This document shows positions 37,207 through 46,048 of a DNA stretch of 64,000 nucleotides, piece after piece. The stretch's first letter is position 1; each line of letters begins with the position of its first letter. Where the stretch lies: contig CALVWF010000006.1 of NCBI GenBank assembly GCA_944364615.1, forward strand, positions 51,603-115,602. The letters are read 5' to 3'. Origin of the DNA: an uncultured Clostridia bacterium (GTDB lineage Bacteria > Bacillota > Clostridia > Christensenellales > CAG-314). Both the position numbers and the translations under genes were made by a program. A model generated the notes under the pieces. It worked only from the letters and a program-made list of their open reading frames with translations, was not told the DNA's origin and made no database searches.

Positions 37207-37647
37207 TTACCATTCTGACGCAATGTTTACTACTTTTTTGTTTACTTTGAGAGCATACTGCAACGTTTTATACGCGCCTCCCCAACAACGTTGCACATAC
37301 GCAATCAGGAAATCGCAGTTGTCTACCATCCATCTGTTTCTTCGTATAATGGAATATCTGCCGTCAAACGCCCTTTGGGGAACTATAATTTCTTCGTACA
37401 CGTCAGAGTCTGCTACCGAACGGAGATACTTTTCGCTAAGATAAGGTGTAACAAAACACAATCGGGCGCCGTTGTTGACGGATTTGAACTTCTGACACGC
37501 CGACAACGCCAGTCTGTCAAACTGTCCGTAACCGCCAAGATAAAACTGCACGTCCGCCACAGCGTACTGTTGTAACAAATCCAATATACGCCTTTCGACG
37601 GCAATCGGATCTTCTATTTCTCTGTGTCCGCAAAAAGTTATCACCAT
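37207..37647 (-). CDS. SLOG-domain protein, 146 aa
   Basis: It opens MVITFCGHREIED, the phosphate-binding start typical of SLOG/YspA-DUF1273 proteins. A GGYGQFDRLAL block (about 38-48) and a C-terminal RNRWMVDNCDFLIAYVQRCWGGAYKTL follow, matching the second half of this Rossmann-like fold. Such proteins are thought to bind nucleotide-derived ligands. Here the protein stands alone. The ATG at 37647 has no clear ribosome binding site and lies 3 bp from a palindrome, so the message may be nearly leaderless. It is divergent from an XRE regulator with an identical palindrome, which suggests joint control. Confidence 0.7.
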   Translation of the reverse strand: MVITFCGHREIEDPIAVERRILDLLQQYAVADVQFYLGGYGQFDRLALSACQKFKSVNNGARLCFVTPYLSEKYLRSVADSDVYEEIIVPQRAFDGRYSIIRRNRWMVDNCDFLIAYVQRCWGGAYKTLQYALKVNKKVVNIASEW

Positions 37648-37649
37648 AC

Positions 37650-37663
37650 TGCTAAGTTTAGCA
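37650..37663. promoter_or_regulatory. Palindromic operator 1 (SLOG side)
   Basis: TGCTAAGTTTAGCA, with 6-bp arms around GT. It overlaps the likely -10 (TATGCT on the minus strand) and lies 3 bp upstream of the SLOG start codon. Confidence 0.75.
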
Positions 37664-37687
37664 TATTTTTGAATTTTTCTCAATAAA

Positions 37688-37701
37688 TGCTAAGTTTAGC
37701 A
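37688..37701. promoter_or_regulatory. Palindromic operator 2 (XRE side)
   Basis: TGCTAAGTTTAGCA, identical to operator 1 with a centre-to-centre distance of 38 bp. It ends at the -35 position of the XRE promoter, whose -10 is TATACT at 37724-37729. Outer flanks of the two sites are mirror-related (ACTGCTAA and TTAGCAGT). Confidence 0.75.
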
Positions 37702-37752
37702 GTAAAAATTTTTTGTCTTGACCTATACTACTTTAAAAAGGAGTATTTTACG

Positions 37753-37992
37753 GTGAAACTTGAAGACGCTGTCATTGTGCGGATAGAGCAACTGTGCATC
37801 GAACACAATATGACCAAATATCAGTTGTTCAAGGCAAGCGGAGTACCTCAGAGCACGCTTACTTCCATCAAGAAGAAACGCAGCGGTTCCGTCAGACTCA
37901 TTACGTTGTACAGTATTTGCGAAGGATTCGGAATGTCTCTGGAAGACTTTTTCCGTTCGCCATTATTTGCCAGAGAGGAACTTTCCGACTGA
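37753..37992 (+). CDS. XRE-family helix-turn-helix regulator, 79 aa
   Basis: This small protein is essentially one HTH domain. Residues 17-37 (HNMTKYQLFKASGVPQSTLT) make the helix-turn-helix, followed by the recognition-proximal KKKRSGSVRLITLYSICEGFGMSLEDFF, typical of the Cro/C1 class. The GTG at 37753 was chosen for AAAAGGAG upstream. It probably binds the two palindromes in the 105-bp region shared with the SLOG gene, repressing both (inference). Its terminator lies just downstream. Confidence 0.85.
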   Translation: MKLEDAVIVRIEQLCIEHNMTKYQLFKASGVPQSTLTSIKKKRSGSVRLITLYSICEGFGMSLEDFFRSPLFAREELSD

Positions 37993-38000
37993 AGCCGTTA

Positions 38001-38032
38001 CGTTGCGTACGTTTGTGCGCAACGTTTTTTTT
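38001..38032 (+). terminator. Terminator of the XRE gene
   Basis: CGTTGCG (38001-38007) pairs with CGCAACG (38018-38024), followed by eight T. Confidence 0.85.
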
Positions 38033-38302
38033 ACGCCCAACGGAACGGCGCGACGTTTTCATTTCTTTGCCCTGCCGTGCTTCGATGTTTACTGCATGGA
38101 ACGCCTGTTTCTATTATTTCACCCGTGTTTTACGGGAATCGTGCGCTGTCAGATAGCAATACACAGTATATTTAAATTTATTGTGTACAGTCTTTTGGTG
38201 AAAAATCGTGCAACATTTTCCATTTTTGTTTAATTAATTCATTTGTTTTTCAGTTTCTGTGTGCTATACTATTTAAGTTTAACTCAATATTTCAGGTAAA
38301 AG
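38033..38302. promoter_or_regulatory. Gap with the promoter of the PlsC-like gene
   Basis: No gene is seen. An extended -10 (TGC then TATACT, 38265-38270) lies 33 bp ahead of the ATG at 38303. No good -35 is visible. Confidence 0.45.
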
Positions 38303-39481
38303 ATGAAAAAATACAAATATCACAAGAGAAGACATACATTTTGTTATCACCTGATACGTCCCGTGTTCAAGTTGGTGGCAAGGACCAAATGCAGGGTAAA
38401 GTACGGCAAGGTACCCGATCCCGACCGTCCCTACCTGATACTGTTCAACCACCAGACTGCCCACGACCAGTTTTACATTTACGGACTGTTCAGGCGCACG
38501 ACGTATTTCGTCGCGTCGGAAGATCTTATGACCATGGGTGCATTGAGCAAATTTATCTCTTACACGTGCGGTATTGTTCCCATCAGGAAAAACACGACGG
38601 ACGCCACGGCGGTAAAGACCTGCTGCAAAATAGCGCAAGACGGTTTTTCCGTGGCATTGTCCCCCGAGGGCAACCGTACTTACACGGGCAAGACAATGTA
38701 CAGTATTCCCGCCATTGCCAAGTTTGTCAAGTTGCTTAAATTGCCGGTGGCATTCGTGCACATAGACGGCGGTTACGGAGTGGATCCGAGGTGGGCTCGC
38801 AAACATCGTTTCGGCACGGTCAGCGTGTCCGTACGCCGTATAGTGGAACCGGAAGAATACAAGCAGATGACCGCCGACGAAGTAATGGCAATGATCAACG
38901 AAATGCTGTACGTTGACGAAACCACCGACAGACGCGTGTACAAGGACATTCCCACATCTGCCGAATATCTCGAAAGGGTGCTGTACCGTTGTCCCGAATG
39001 CGGCAGTATAGGCACATTGTATTCCGACGGGCGTACATTCAATTGCCGTAACTGCAATTTGTCGGTAAAGTATCTTCCCGACAAACTGTTTGACGACAAG
39101 TCGCCGTTTCTTACCGTACATCAGTGGTGGGAATGGCAAAACGAGCAGGTGCGCAACAGCGACATTACAGACACCCGTTCGCTCATTGCGCAAGACACGG
39201 TCAGGGCGGACAAGGTGGATTTTCCCCGCAAACGTCTCATTAAAAAGTCCGTCGATTTGTGCTTGTACTGCGACAGAATAACAGCCGACGACGTGACGTA
39301 CTCCTTCAACGACATAGTTGCTTTTTCCATATGCGGAAGAAACAAACTGTATATGTATTTAAAGGACGGAGCAATTCAGTTTAAAGGGAACAAACGCTTC
39401 AATGCGTTAAAATATCTCAATTATTTCTATCACTATAAAAACACTACGGAGGAAATGCCCGATGATTTTCTCGGAATATGA
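38303..39481 (+). CDS. PlsC-type acyltransferase with C-terminal zinc ribbon
   Basis: Residues 1-200 are a 1-acyl-glycerol-3-phosphate acyltransferase domain with the catalytic HX4D motif NHQTAHD (His50, Asp55) and motif III SPEGNRT (120-126). It would acylate a lysophospholipid or similar acceptor at the membrane. Unlike standard PlsC (about 200-250 aa), it continues with a four-cysteine zinc ribbon (Cys230, 233, 248, 251) and about 130 residues of unknown fold. The ATG has AGGTAAAAG upstream. The 3' end overlaps the next gene by 20 bp, so the two are probably co-transcribed. Confidence 0.8.
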   Translation: MKKYKYHKRRHTFCYHLIRPVFKLVARTKCRVKYGKVPDPDRPYLILFNHQTAHDQFYIYGLFRRTTYFVASEDLMTMGALSKFISYTCGIVPIRKNTTDATAVKTCCKIAQDGFSVALSPEGNRTYTGKTMYSIPAIAKFVKLLKLPVAFVHIDGGYGVDPRWARKHRFGTVSVSVRRIVEPEEYKQMTADEVMAMINEMLYVDETTDRRVYKDIPTSAEYLERVLYRCPECGSIGTLYSDGRTFNCRNCNLSVKYLPDKLFDDKSPFLTVHQWWEWQNEQVRNSDITDTRSLIAQDTVRADKVDFPRKRLIKKSVDLCLYCDRITADDVTYSFNDIVAFSICGRNKLYMYLKDGAIQFKGNKRFNALKYLNYFYHYKNTTEEMPDDFLGI

Positions 39482-40895
39482 CGTCTGGTCGTTTTTGCTT
39501 ATACTGGGAACGTTGCTTTTCAGCATGCTGATTGCAAGCATATTGAAAAACGCCTTCAAGTTTTTGCAAAAGTCTCTTATTCCCGTTTCCGTTTTGGGGG
39601 GAATAATATTGCTTATAATATCTACCGTCGTATATTTTGCAACGGGAGATTACCTGTTCAATCTTCCGTTGTACAGTCCCAATCCCGACACCTATAACGG
39701 GATGGAAATTCTGGAACTCATCACCTACCATTCGCTGGGAATAGGATTCATTGCGATGGGAATGCGGTTTTCCGACAAGAAATTCACCAAACAGCGCAGC
39801 GAAGAAATATTCAACAGCGGTGTGACCACCGTCAACACCTATTTGCTACAGGTGTTTGTGGGAATGATCGTCGTTATAGTTGCAATGTACGTGTTTAATG
39901 TCAGCGGTCTTATCGAAGCGGCAGGCGTATTACTTGCTTTCGGTTTCGGTCAGGGAACGGGACAGGCACTCAACTTCGGCGCCATTTACGAACAGGCGGG
40001 GCTTGAAGGCGGTGCGAATTTCGGTCTTACAATCGCCGCGTTGGGATTTCTGGTAGCCTGCATCGGAGGAGTAATTTACCTCAATGTTCTGCGTCGTAAA
40101 GGAGTAATCGCCGTCAAGGAAGACAAAGACATGCAATTACAGGACTACGAAGACACCAACGAAATTCCCGTTGTTACGTCTATGGACAAATTTACCGTGC
40201 AGATAGCCATTATACTGACCGTTTATGTCATTTCCTATTTTGTGATGATGGGACTGTCCGCACTTGTACCCAGTTTCGAACTTACGCTTTACGGATTTAA
40301 CTTCTTTATAGGCACATTGCTCACACTGCCCACAAAGGCAATTCTGTCCGCTTTGTACCGCAAGAAAATTCTCAAACGCAAACCCGTAAACAACTTTATG
40401 ATGAACCGTATCGGCGGATTTGCTTTTGACCTGATGATAGTTTCCGGTATTGCGGCGATACAGTTGCCGCTGCTTGCAAATCACTGGGGCATACTGCTTA
40501 TCATGGCTGCAGTCGGAGCGGTAGTGACGTTCGTATACGTCTATTTTGTATCCAAGACACTGCACAGAGAGTATATGCACGAACAGTTTCTTGCAATGTT
40601 CGGTATGCTGACGGGTACAGCCAGCACCGGTATAATACTTCTGCGTGAAATGGACGGAACGTTCCGTACACCCGCAAGCGAAAACCTTGTCTACCAGACA
40701 TTACCCGCAATGGTGTTCGGTTTTCCTCTGATGTTGCTTGCTCCTCTTGCCGATGACGGCACACGTCAGGCTCTTATTGTGCTGGGCGTCGTCGTGGTTA
40801 TGCTGGTCGCTCTGAACATTCTGCTTTTCCGCAAACAGATCTTCCGCAGGAAAAAAGCGGTTTCCGCTTCTGCCGACGAATCGGAAGAAAAGTAA
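39462..40895 (+). CDS. GltS-type sodium/glutamate symporter
   Basis: This is an integral membrane protein of 477 aa with about ten to twelve helices and the re-entrant-loop signature GFGQGTGQA (about 165-173). A second glycine-rich stretch (LTGTASTGIILLREMDG) in the C-terminal half gives the inverted-repeat layout of the GltS/ESS family. The substrate is probably an amino acid such as glutamate, but it cannot be fixed from sequence. The ATG lies inside the preceding gene with AGGAAATG near it. A strong terminator follows. Confidence 0.75.
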   Translation: MIFSEYDVWSFLLILGTLLFSMLIASILKNAFKFLQKSLIPVSVLGGIILLIISTVVYFATGDYLFNLPLYSPNPDTYNGMEILELITYHSLGIGFIAMGMRFSDKKFTKQRSEEIFNSGVTTVNTYLLQVFVGMIVVIVAMYVFNVSGLIEAAGVLLAFGFGQGTGQALNFGAIYEQAGLEGGANFGLTIAALGFLVACIGGVIYLNVLRRKGVIAVKEDKDMQLQDYEDTNEIPVVTSMDKFTVQIAIILTVYVISYFVMMGLSALVPSFELTLYGFNFFIGTLLTLPTKAILSALYRKKILKRKPVNNFMMNRIGGFAFDLMIVSGIAAIQLPLLANHWGILLIMAAVGAVVTFVYVYFVSKTLHREYMHEQFLAMFGMLTGTASTGIILLREMDGTFRTPASENLVYQTLPAMVFGFPLMLLAPLADDGTRQALIVLGVVVVMLVALNILLFRKQIFRRKKAVSASADESEEK

Positions 40896-40909
40896 ATCAC
40901 AAGCGAATC

Positions 40910-40940
40910 GGGGCTGAACAATGCGTTCGGCCCCTTTTTT
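40910..40940 (+). terminator. Terminator of the GltS-like gene
   Basis: GGGGCTGAAC (40910-40919) pairs with GTTCGGCCCC (40925-40934) with one G-T pair, followed by six T. Confidence 0.9.
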
Positions 40941-41476
40941 CATACAAATTTTATTTTTTTCGGCGCAATTCGGCAACGGTACGTATTTTTGCCATACTTA
41001 ATATTATACGGTTTTTCCGATTTTTTTTGCTTTCCTTTCGTTGTTTCTTTTTTCCCTTCGGGAGCATACTTAATTTCCTGTTCGGTTTAAACCGCAACGG
41101 ACTGTGGAATACGATTGCAGACAACTTGGACGTTTCGGTAATTATGTTTCAACGGAAATTTGTTTTTTACAATTTACATTGTCTTTGCCTGTAATATCGG
41201 TTTAATGCGGTTTTGATTTGTTTCTTGGCGAAATACTCTCTTGAGTACAGCCAATGCGGTTGCATAGCATACTTTGTCTTTGCAAGACAGCGTATGGAAA
41301 AGCGCAGCACAAACTCAATTTCGGCACAAAAAAAACGTTCGAATCCGCCTAAAAATTGCAGTACGTTTCCGACAGGTTTTTCGGATTTTGTCTTTTTACA
41401 CAATCCGACACTCAACTTTTTTACTGTAGGCATTTAAACGATTTACATTCCTGCTTCGAACACAAAATCCCCGCCA
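40941..41476. other. Intergenic stretch without a recognised feature
   Basis: AT-rich, with a few short frames on both strands that lack ribosome binding sites and familiar composition. Nothing is supported. Confidence 0.5.
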
Positions 41477-41505
41477 TTGACTTTCGCTTTTCAATATGCT
41501 ACAAT
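41477..41505 (+). promoter_or_regulatory. Promoter of the 262-aa lipoprotein gene
   Basis: TTGACT (41477-41482), 17 bp, TACAAT (41500-41505) preceded by TGC. Confidence 0.75.
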
Positions 41506-41538
41506 GCATTTATAACAATATCGAAAAGGTGAAAGACT

Positions 41539-42327
41539 ATGAAAAAATTGTTTGCATTGTTGCTTTGCATGCTTATGGCGGCAACGGCGTTTTGGCTTGC
41601 AGGATGTTCCAAAGTGGTAGACACCGGCGGTATTTACAGAAAGTCCGACAATGTAACCGTCCAAAGTAAGTTGGAGAACGTAGATTTCCGGACTTTTTTC
41701 GAAGGAAACTTCAACATGTACGAACAGGCGGTAATCGAATCAAAGAGGGGCGTAGAATACTACAAGTCAACCGGTACTCTCACGGGGCTGATGGACATTG
41801 CGACTTTCAGCGTTAAAGGACATCTTAACACATCTACCAAAAGCAAAGGTATGGTAGACATGGTTGACCCTGCCGAACAAGCAACATCCAACGTAAACAC
41901 CGACTTTATAATTACTGACGGAAATCTGTATTTCACGCTGGACGGTCAAAAGGTGTATATGTCGTTGATGTCCGTCGGCGCCGAAATATTCAACAAACTG
42001 ATTAACAGTGTTGAAACTTCCATTGATAAAATCGCAAACATCGGATCATCGGACGCGCTGTATTACCTGCACGAAAAGGGCAACACGTTGAAAGTCAAGA
42101 TAGTAGTGGAATCGGAACAAAACAGCGCCGTATCCAAATATTATTACTATACGGAACTTTATATTGTTTGCGTTGACAATTCATTGACAGGCATTGCGAT
42201 GAATGTCAGAAGCGAATCGAGCGACAGCGATTATTCCGCTAAATCATCCGTTGAAATTCAACTCGGATCAACAACCGACACGTTGATGTTGCCTATGCTT
42301 TCCGACTACACGGAATATCTGGAATAA
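41539..42327 (+). CDS. Secreted lipoprotein of unknown function, 262 aa
   Basis: The N-terminus MKKLFALLLCMLMAATAF ends in the lipobox LAGC (about residues 20-23), so the mature protein is lipid-anchored outside the membrane. The rest is a beta-rich domain with no cysteines of note. Alternating strands such as TDFIITDGNLYFTLDG and KYYYYTELYIVCVD suggest a lipid- or ligand-binding barrel, similar in style to LolA/LppX-type folds, but no family is recognised. AAAGGTG precedes the ATG. It is a single gene with promoter and terminator. Confidence 0.75.
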   Translation: MKKLFALLLCMLMAATAFWLAGCSKVVDTGGIYRKSDNVTVQSKLENVDFRTFFEGNFNMYEQAVIESKRGVEYYKSTGTLTGLMDIATFSVKGHLNTSTKSKGMVDMVDPAEQATSNVNTDFIITDGNLYFTLDGQKVYMSLMSVGAEIFNKLINSVETSIDKIANIGSSDALYYLHEKGNTLKVKIVVESEQNSAVSKYYYYTELYIVCVDNSLTGIAMNVRSESSDSDYSAKSSVEIQLGSTTDTLMLPMLSDYTEYLE

Positions 42328-42350
42328 TCACTCTCCCAAAGGCGAAATTT

Positions 42351-42382
42351 AAGGACTTACCTTACGGCAAGTCCTTTTTTGT
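42351..42382 (+). terminator. Terminator of the lipoprotein gene
   Basis: AAGGACTT (42351-42358) pairs with AAGTCCTT (42369-42376), then a T run. Confidence 0.8.
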
Positions 42383-42633
42383 TATGTTCAGGGGTATTTG
42401 GGGCAGGTTTTGCCGATGTTTCACACCTTTGTTTTGCTTTGTTCGTGACTGCTGCACGTTTTTACGTCGGTGCGAATAGTGCTGTTTGATTTGTTTTTTA
42501 AGAACGATCCGATTAATTCCGCCTTGCGTAATGTGGAAAAGGTGTCGGCAAAAACGGAAATTACCTTATTTTTTGCCGTTTGTCCTGACAGCATTTGTTT
42601 TATCGGTACAAAACGACCGTGACAGGCTGATTT

Positions 42634-43395
42634 TCAAACACCGATTTTTGCGCTGCGTCTTAGCCAACGCGTGCCGTGTTTTATTACCGAACGGGCTTTT
42701 GTACCGAACTTTTGCTGCCAATGGGTGGTCAATTCCTCTCCGAGCGTTTTGTCGTACTTGTACAACTCGTTGAGATTGTTGGCAACCGATCTTGTAACGT
42801 ACGGATTGTAGTCGCACACGAGATTGTCCAGTACGGCGACGTATTTTTCCCACTGACTGACCGCGGCGGTCAGTTTTTTTGCCCATGGCAAGCCTACACG
42901 CATACATTCGCTTGACAGCCGACGTATGTAGGCATTGTCCGACATGCTCCAACGTTCGAGCGTTGTCATTGACTTTTCCGGAAACGCCTCTATGACGGGA
43001 CGCATTGCGTATTCGCCGGTGTAACGGCAAGTCAGCAGTTCGACGAAATTTACCGTTTCGTCGAAATACTGCGGAAATCGCGGAGCAAATATTTCCACGT
43101 ATTTTCCGAAAGGAGCGTAACGCAATCCCGTTGAATACATTACCGCGAAAGAGGGCAACTGTTCTTTGAACGTTTTTGACATAACCGTCAGCGCCGTCGG
43201 GTAGTGGGGTATATGTCTGTCGATTGCCATCGCTATTGCCGTCAGTCTTTCGCCGAACGCGCTGTCTTGTGCCGACAGAGCGTCCTTTACAAACAGGGAC
43301 GCATCTATTGCGGCACCTGCGTCTTGCAGTTGCAACGCAAGATTCTCAATATAGTTTTTGTCGAAATAGTCTTTAATTTTTACACCTTTTTGCAT
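42634..43395 (-). CDS. AlkC-like DNA alkylation repair protein
   Basis: This helical HEAT-like repeat protein of 253 aa resembles the AlkC branch of the AlkC/AlkD family, which removes N-alkylated purines from DNA. Family-like segments are MSKTFKEQLPSFAVMYSTG, RWSMSDNAYIRRLSSECMRVGLPW (about 163-186) and the block DYNPYVTRSVANNLNELYK. The ATG at 43395 (MQKGVKIKDYFD) was chosen because AAAGGC lies upstream; the longer frame adds an unlikely basic stretch. It is a single gene between two terminators. Catalytic residues were not assigned. Confidence 0.75.
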   Translation of the reverse strand: MQKGVKIKDYFDKNYIENLALQLQDAGAAIDASLFVKDALSAQDSAFGERLTAIAMAIDRHIPHYPTALTVMSKTFKEQLPSFAVMYSTGLRYAPFGKYVEIFAPRFPQYFDETVNFVELLTCRYTGEYAMRPVIEAFPEKSMTTLERWSMSDNAYIRRLSSECMRVGLPWAKKLTAAVSQWEKYVAVLDNLVCDYNPYVTRSVANNLNELYKYDKTLGEELTTHWQQKFGTKARSVIKHGTRWLRRSAKIGV

Positions 43396-43423
43396 ATCTG
43401 TTGCCTTTCCGTATGGCGGATAT

Positions 43424-43453
43424 AAAATAAACCGAACCCGTATACGGATCCGG
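43424..43453 (-). terminator. Terminator of the degV-GNAT unit
   Basis: On the minus strand, CCGGATCCG and CGGGTTCGG form a 9-bp stem with two G-T pairs (43432-43453), followed by TTTATTTTAT. Confidence 0.65.
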
Positions 43454-43504
43454 CTTATTGTAATACGTTGCAAATTTTATGTGAACGTCAGATTTTTGCG
43501 GCAG

Positions 43505-44647
43505 TCAGTCCACCTTCAATCCCCAGCATCTGTGCTTCTTGTTGAGCGTGCGTTCGAAGTTTTTCCACAGATTCTGTACGTTGTGGTTTTCTTCCAGTTC
43601 CGGACCCGTTTCAAGGTACTTTGTGCCGTTTTTCCACAGTCCTTCCAAGCAGTGCGCCATTATTATCGCCGTAACTCCGCGTTTAAGGTGTTCGTCCTTG
43701 ACGCCTATGGAACCGAGTTCGGCAACTTCCGGTCTGTGCATAGCCTTGATATATGGAATAATTCCGCAAGGAACGATGTTTCCTCTTGCCTTACGCAACA
43801 CGTTTGACATTCCCGGCCACATAAAACCGTATCCTATTACCTTGCCTTCCTGTAACACCACCGTTGCGTATTCCGGTTTAAGTACCGAATATATCGTGTC
43901 CATTTCGCGTTTCATCTGCTTTTCCGACAACGGACTGGTTCCGTACAGATTGCGGAAAGCCTCGTCCAGCACGTGAAGAGCCTCCATTATGTAACCGTCC
44001 AGTTGTTTTTTGGGCGTTTTTGCAACGTCAAGAACGGTGTAACCGTAACGCTTTTGTATTACTTCGCTCATTCGTTGAAGTCGTTTTACGTTTTCGTCGT
44101 CGGGAGAAGGCACCGTAATGCGGTAGCAGTTCCAGTCCACAACCTTGTACGCGCCGAGTTTTTCCATGTGCTGCACATAGTAAGGGTAGTTGTACAGTTC
44201 GATGTAGGTGCTGTCCTGATCGAATCCTTCAATCAACATTCCCTCTTCGTTGAAGTCGGAAAAACTCATCGGTCCGATTATTTCCGTCATTCCCAGTTCG
44301 CGCGCCCATTGCTTTAACGTGTCAAACAGTTTTTGCGTCACTTCGAAGTCGTCTATAACGTCGAATCTCGTAAACCGCAGTTGTCTGACGTTGTTTTTTT
44401 CGTTGACTCCTCTGTGCCAGATACCCGCTATACGTCCCGCGGGTTTGCCGTCCTTGTACGCCATGAACATACGGCAATCGGCAAAACGGAATGCGTCGTT
44501 CACCTCGGGATCGAATTCGGCAAATTCGTCCATGTACAGGTTGGGCGCGGCGTACTTGTTGTGTTTGTACATGTCTATCAGAAATTTAAAAAACTTTTTC
44601 TTGCCTTTTTTATCGTTTAAGGCTATCTCTTTTATTTCTATTGCCAT
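43505..44647 (-). CDS. GNAT-fold acyltransferase-like protein, 380 aa
   Basis: The protein opens MAIEIKEIALNDKKGKKKF and has two GNAT-like halves. The first contains ADCRMFMAYKDGKPAGRIAGI (about 57-77) and the second TVVLQEGKVIGYGFMWPGMSN and GSIGVKDEHLKRGVTAIIM, the pattern of large uncharacterised YghO-type proteins in Firmicutes. The donor and acceptor are unknown. The ATG at 44647 was chosen because AAGGAT is upstream, within the end of degV. The gap to the degV stop is only 4 bp, so the two form an operon. Confidence 0.75.
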   Translation of the reverse strand: MAIEIKEIALNDKKGKKKFFKFLIDMYKHNKYAAPNLYMDEFAEFDPEVNDAFRFADCRMFMAYKDGKPAGRIAGIWHRGVNEKNNVRQLRFTRFDVIDDFEVTQKLFDTLKQWARELGMTEIIGPMSFSDFNEEGMLIEGFDQDSTYIELYNYPYYVQHMEKLGAYKVVDWNCYRITVPSPDDENVKRLQRMSEVIQKRYGYTVLDVAKTPKKQLDGYIMEALHVLDEAFRNLYGTSPLSEKQMKREMDTIYSVLKPEYATVVLQEGKVIGYGFMWPGMSNVLRKARGNIVPCGIIPYIKAMHRPEVAELGSIGVKDEHLKRGVTAIIMAHCLEGLWKNGTKYLETGPELEENHNVQNLWKNFERTLNKKHRCWGLKVD

Positions 44648-44651
44648 AATT

Positions 44652-45539
44652 TCAATCCTTGTCCTGCGCAAGAGGTATGGGACGCTTTTCCGCGGCAAAA
44701 ATCACGCCCATTGTTCCCGGACCGCAGTGCGTTCCTATTACGGGACCTACCACCTGACGGACAATCTTTGCTTCGGGACGCTTTTCTTTTATCATTTGTT
44801 CCAGAAGATCCGCGTCTGCGGGACAGTCCGCGTCTACAAGATATACGGGCTTGTCGGTGTCGGCAAGTTCGTTGATTACCTTGTCGGCCATTGTGCGTAT
44901 AGCCTTTTTCTTTCCGCTGATTTTGGCAATTACATCCAATCCTCCCTTTGCATTGAATGTCAACATAGGTTTGAGTCCCAGCAACGTGCCTGCAAATGCC
45001 GCCGCGGCAGACAGTCTGCCTCCGCGTTTAAGGTGCATCAGGTCATCCACGACAAAGTAAACCGCAACCTTGTTTGTAAAGTCTTTAAGGTAATTTATTA
45101 TCTCTTCGTCGCTTGCTCCCTGCTGTTTGAGTATTGCAGCCTGTTCTACCTGTATTCCCGCACCCAGCGAAATGCTGTTGGTGTCAAATACCGTGCATTT
45201 GCGCTCGGGATACTTTTCGTACAGTTCCTTCAACGCCGTATTAAGTTGGTTGAATGTTCCGCTCATCGCGTGCGAGAAACTGATATACAGTATATCTTCG
45301 CCCTTTGCAAAGTAGGGTTCAAGTATTTCCTTGTAGTTTTCCGGGTTGAGAGCGGATGTAATGGGTACGCTTCCCTTGCGCACTCTGTCGTAAAAGTCTT
45401 TAAAGTCCGTTTTTTCTCCCAGATCGTAATAATATTCCTGACCGTCTATCGTGTATGGCATACTGATATAGTCCAGCCCCAATTCTTTGGCACGGGTATA
45501 CCACAACTCACAGTTAGAATCACATATAAGTACACTCAT
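44652..45539 (-). CDS. degV: DegV-family fatty-acid-binding protein
   Basis: DegV proteins bind fatty acids, and in some Firmicutes they hand them to fatty acid kinase. The typical opening is SVLICDSNCELWYTRAKELG, with the ligand-contact loops GSVPITSALNPENY (about 57-70) and YISFSHAMSGTFNQ (about 86-98). The C-terminal GPVIGTHCGPGTMGVIF completes the family pattern. Length is 295 aa. It is the first gene of a two-gene operon with a GNAT-type protein. A perfect 7-bp inverted repeat lies in its promoter. Confidence 0.93.
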   Translation of the reverse strand: MSVLICDSNCELWYTRAKELGLDYISMPYTIDGQEYYYDLGEKTDFKDFYDRVRKGSVPITSALNPENYKEILEPYFAKGEDILYISFSHAMSGTFNQLNTALKELYEKYPERKCTVFDTNSISLGAGIQVEQAAILKQQGASDEEIINYLKDFTNKVAVYFVVDDLMHLKRGGRLSAAAAFAGTLLGLKPMLTFNAKGGLDVIAKISGKKKAIRTMADKVINELADTDKPVYLVDADCPADADLLEQMIKEKRPEAKIVRQVVGPVIGTHCGPGTMGVIFAAEKRPIPLAQDKD

Positions 45540-45608
45540 TTTGTCTTCCCCTTTAGTTGGTGAATTTAATCGCAGAATTACGATTGTATTGACATTTTAC
45601 ACAATTTT

Positions 45609-45632
45609 ATTATAAATGACAATACTATTGTC
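45609..45632 (-). promoter_or_regulatory. degV promoter with palindromic operator
   Basis: On the minus strand the -10 is TATAAT (45609-45614). Directly upstream is GACAATACTATTGTC (45618-45632), 7-bp arms around one base, filling the spacer. No strong -35 is seen. The position suits repression or activation by a dimeric regulator. Confidence 0.5.
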
Positions 45633-45891
45633 TAAAAAACTTTGTATTTTGCCCTGTTTAATTGATTTTTAATTAGTATTTTCCCCCAACACTGTATATT
45701 TTTAATACAAATGTCGATTATATTCGGTGTACTTAAAGAAGCAAGTCGGTTTCTTTTCCAACGGGTGATTGATTGGTAAAAAAAACATTAAAACGCATTG
45801 CCCGAACAAATTCTTTTGTTTTCCCTACGACGATTTCGGGCGAGCGGAGCAAACAAACTTTTTTGCAACCGCAAAAACTCCGCAATAATCA
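45633..45891. other. Intergenic stretch upstream of tRNA-Pro
   Basis: AT-rich and without an open frame of note. Nothing is supported apart from the flanking promoters. Confidence 0.5.
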
Positions 45892-45920
45892 TTGCCAATT
45901 TGATTTTTTTAATATATAAT
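45892..45920 (+). promoter_or_regulatory. Promoter of tRNA-Pro
   Basis: TTGCCA (45892-45897), 17 bp, TATAAT (45915-45920), 17 bp ahead of the tRNA. Confidence 0.65.
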
Positions 45921-45937
45921 ATAGTATCGTGATATCA

Positions 45938-46014
45938 CGAGGTGTAGCGCAGTTTGGTAGCGCGCTTGGTTCGGGACCAAGAGGTCGTGGGTTCAAGTCC
46001 CGTCACCTCGACCA
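45938..46014 (+). tRNA. tRNA-Pro (anticodon CGG)
   Basis: A cloverleaf can be drawn in full. The acceptor CGAGGTG pairs with CACCTCG (46004-46010). The D stem is GCGC/GCGC. The anticodon stem CTTGG/CCAAG encloses TTCGGGA (anticodon CGG). The T arm contains GGGTTCAAGTCCC. The discriminator is A and CCA is encoded (46012-46014). It has its own promoter and terminator. Confidence 0.97.
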
Positions 46015-46048
46015 ATAGCGGAAAGCGACGGGTTTTTGTCGCAACGGC

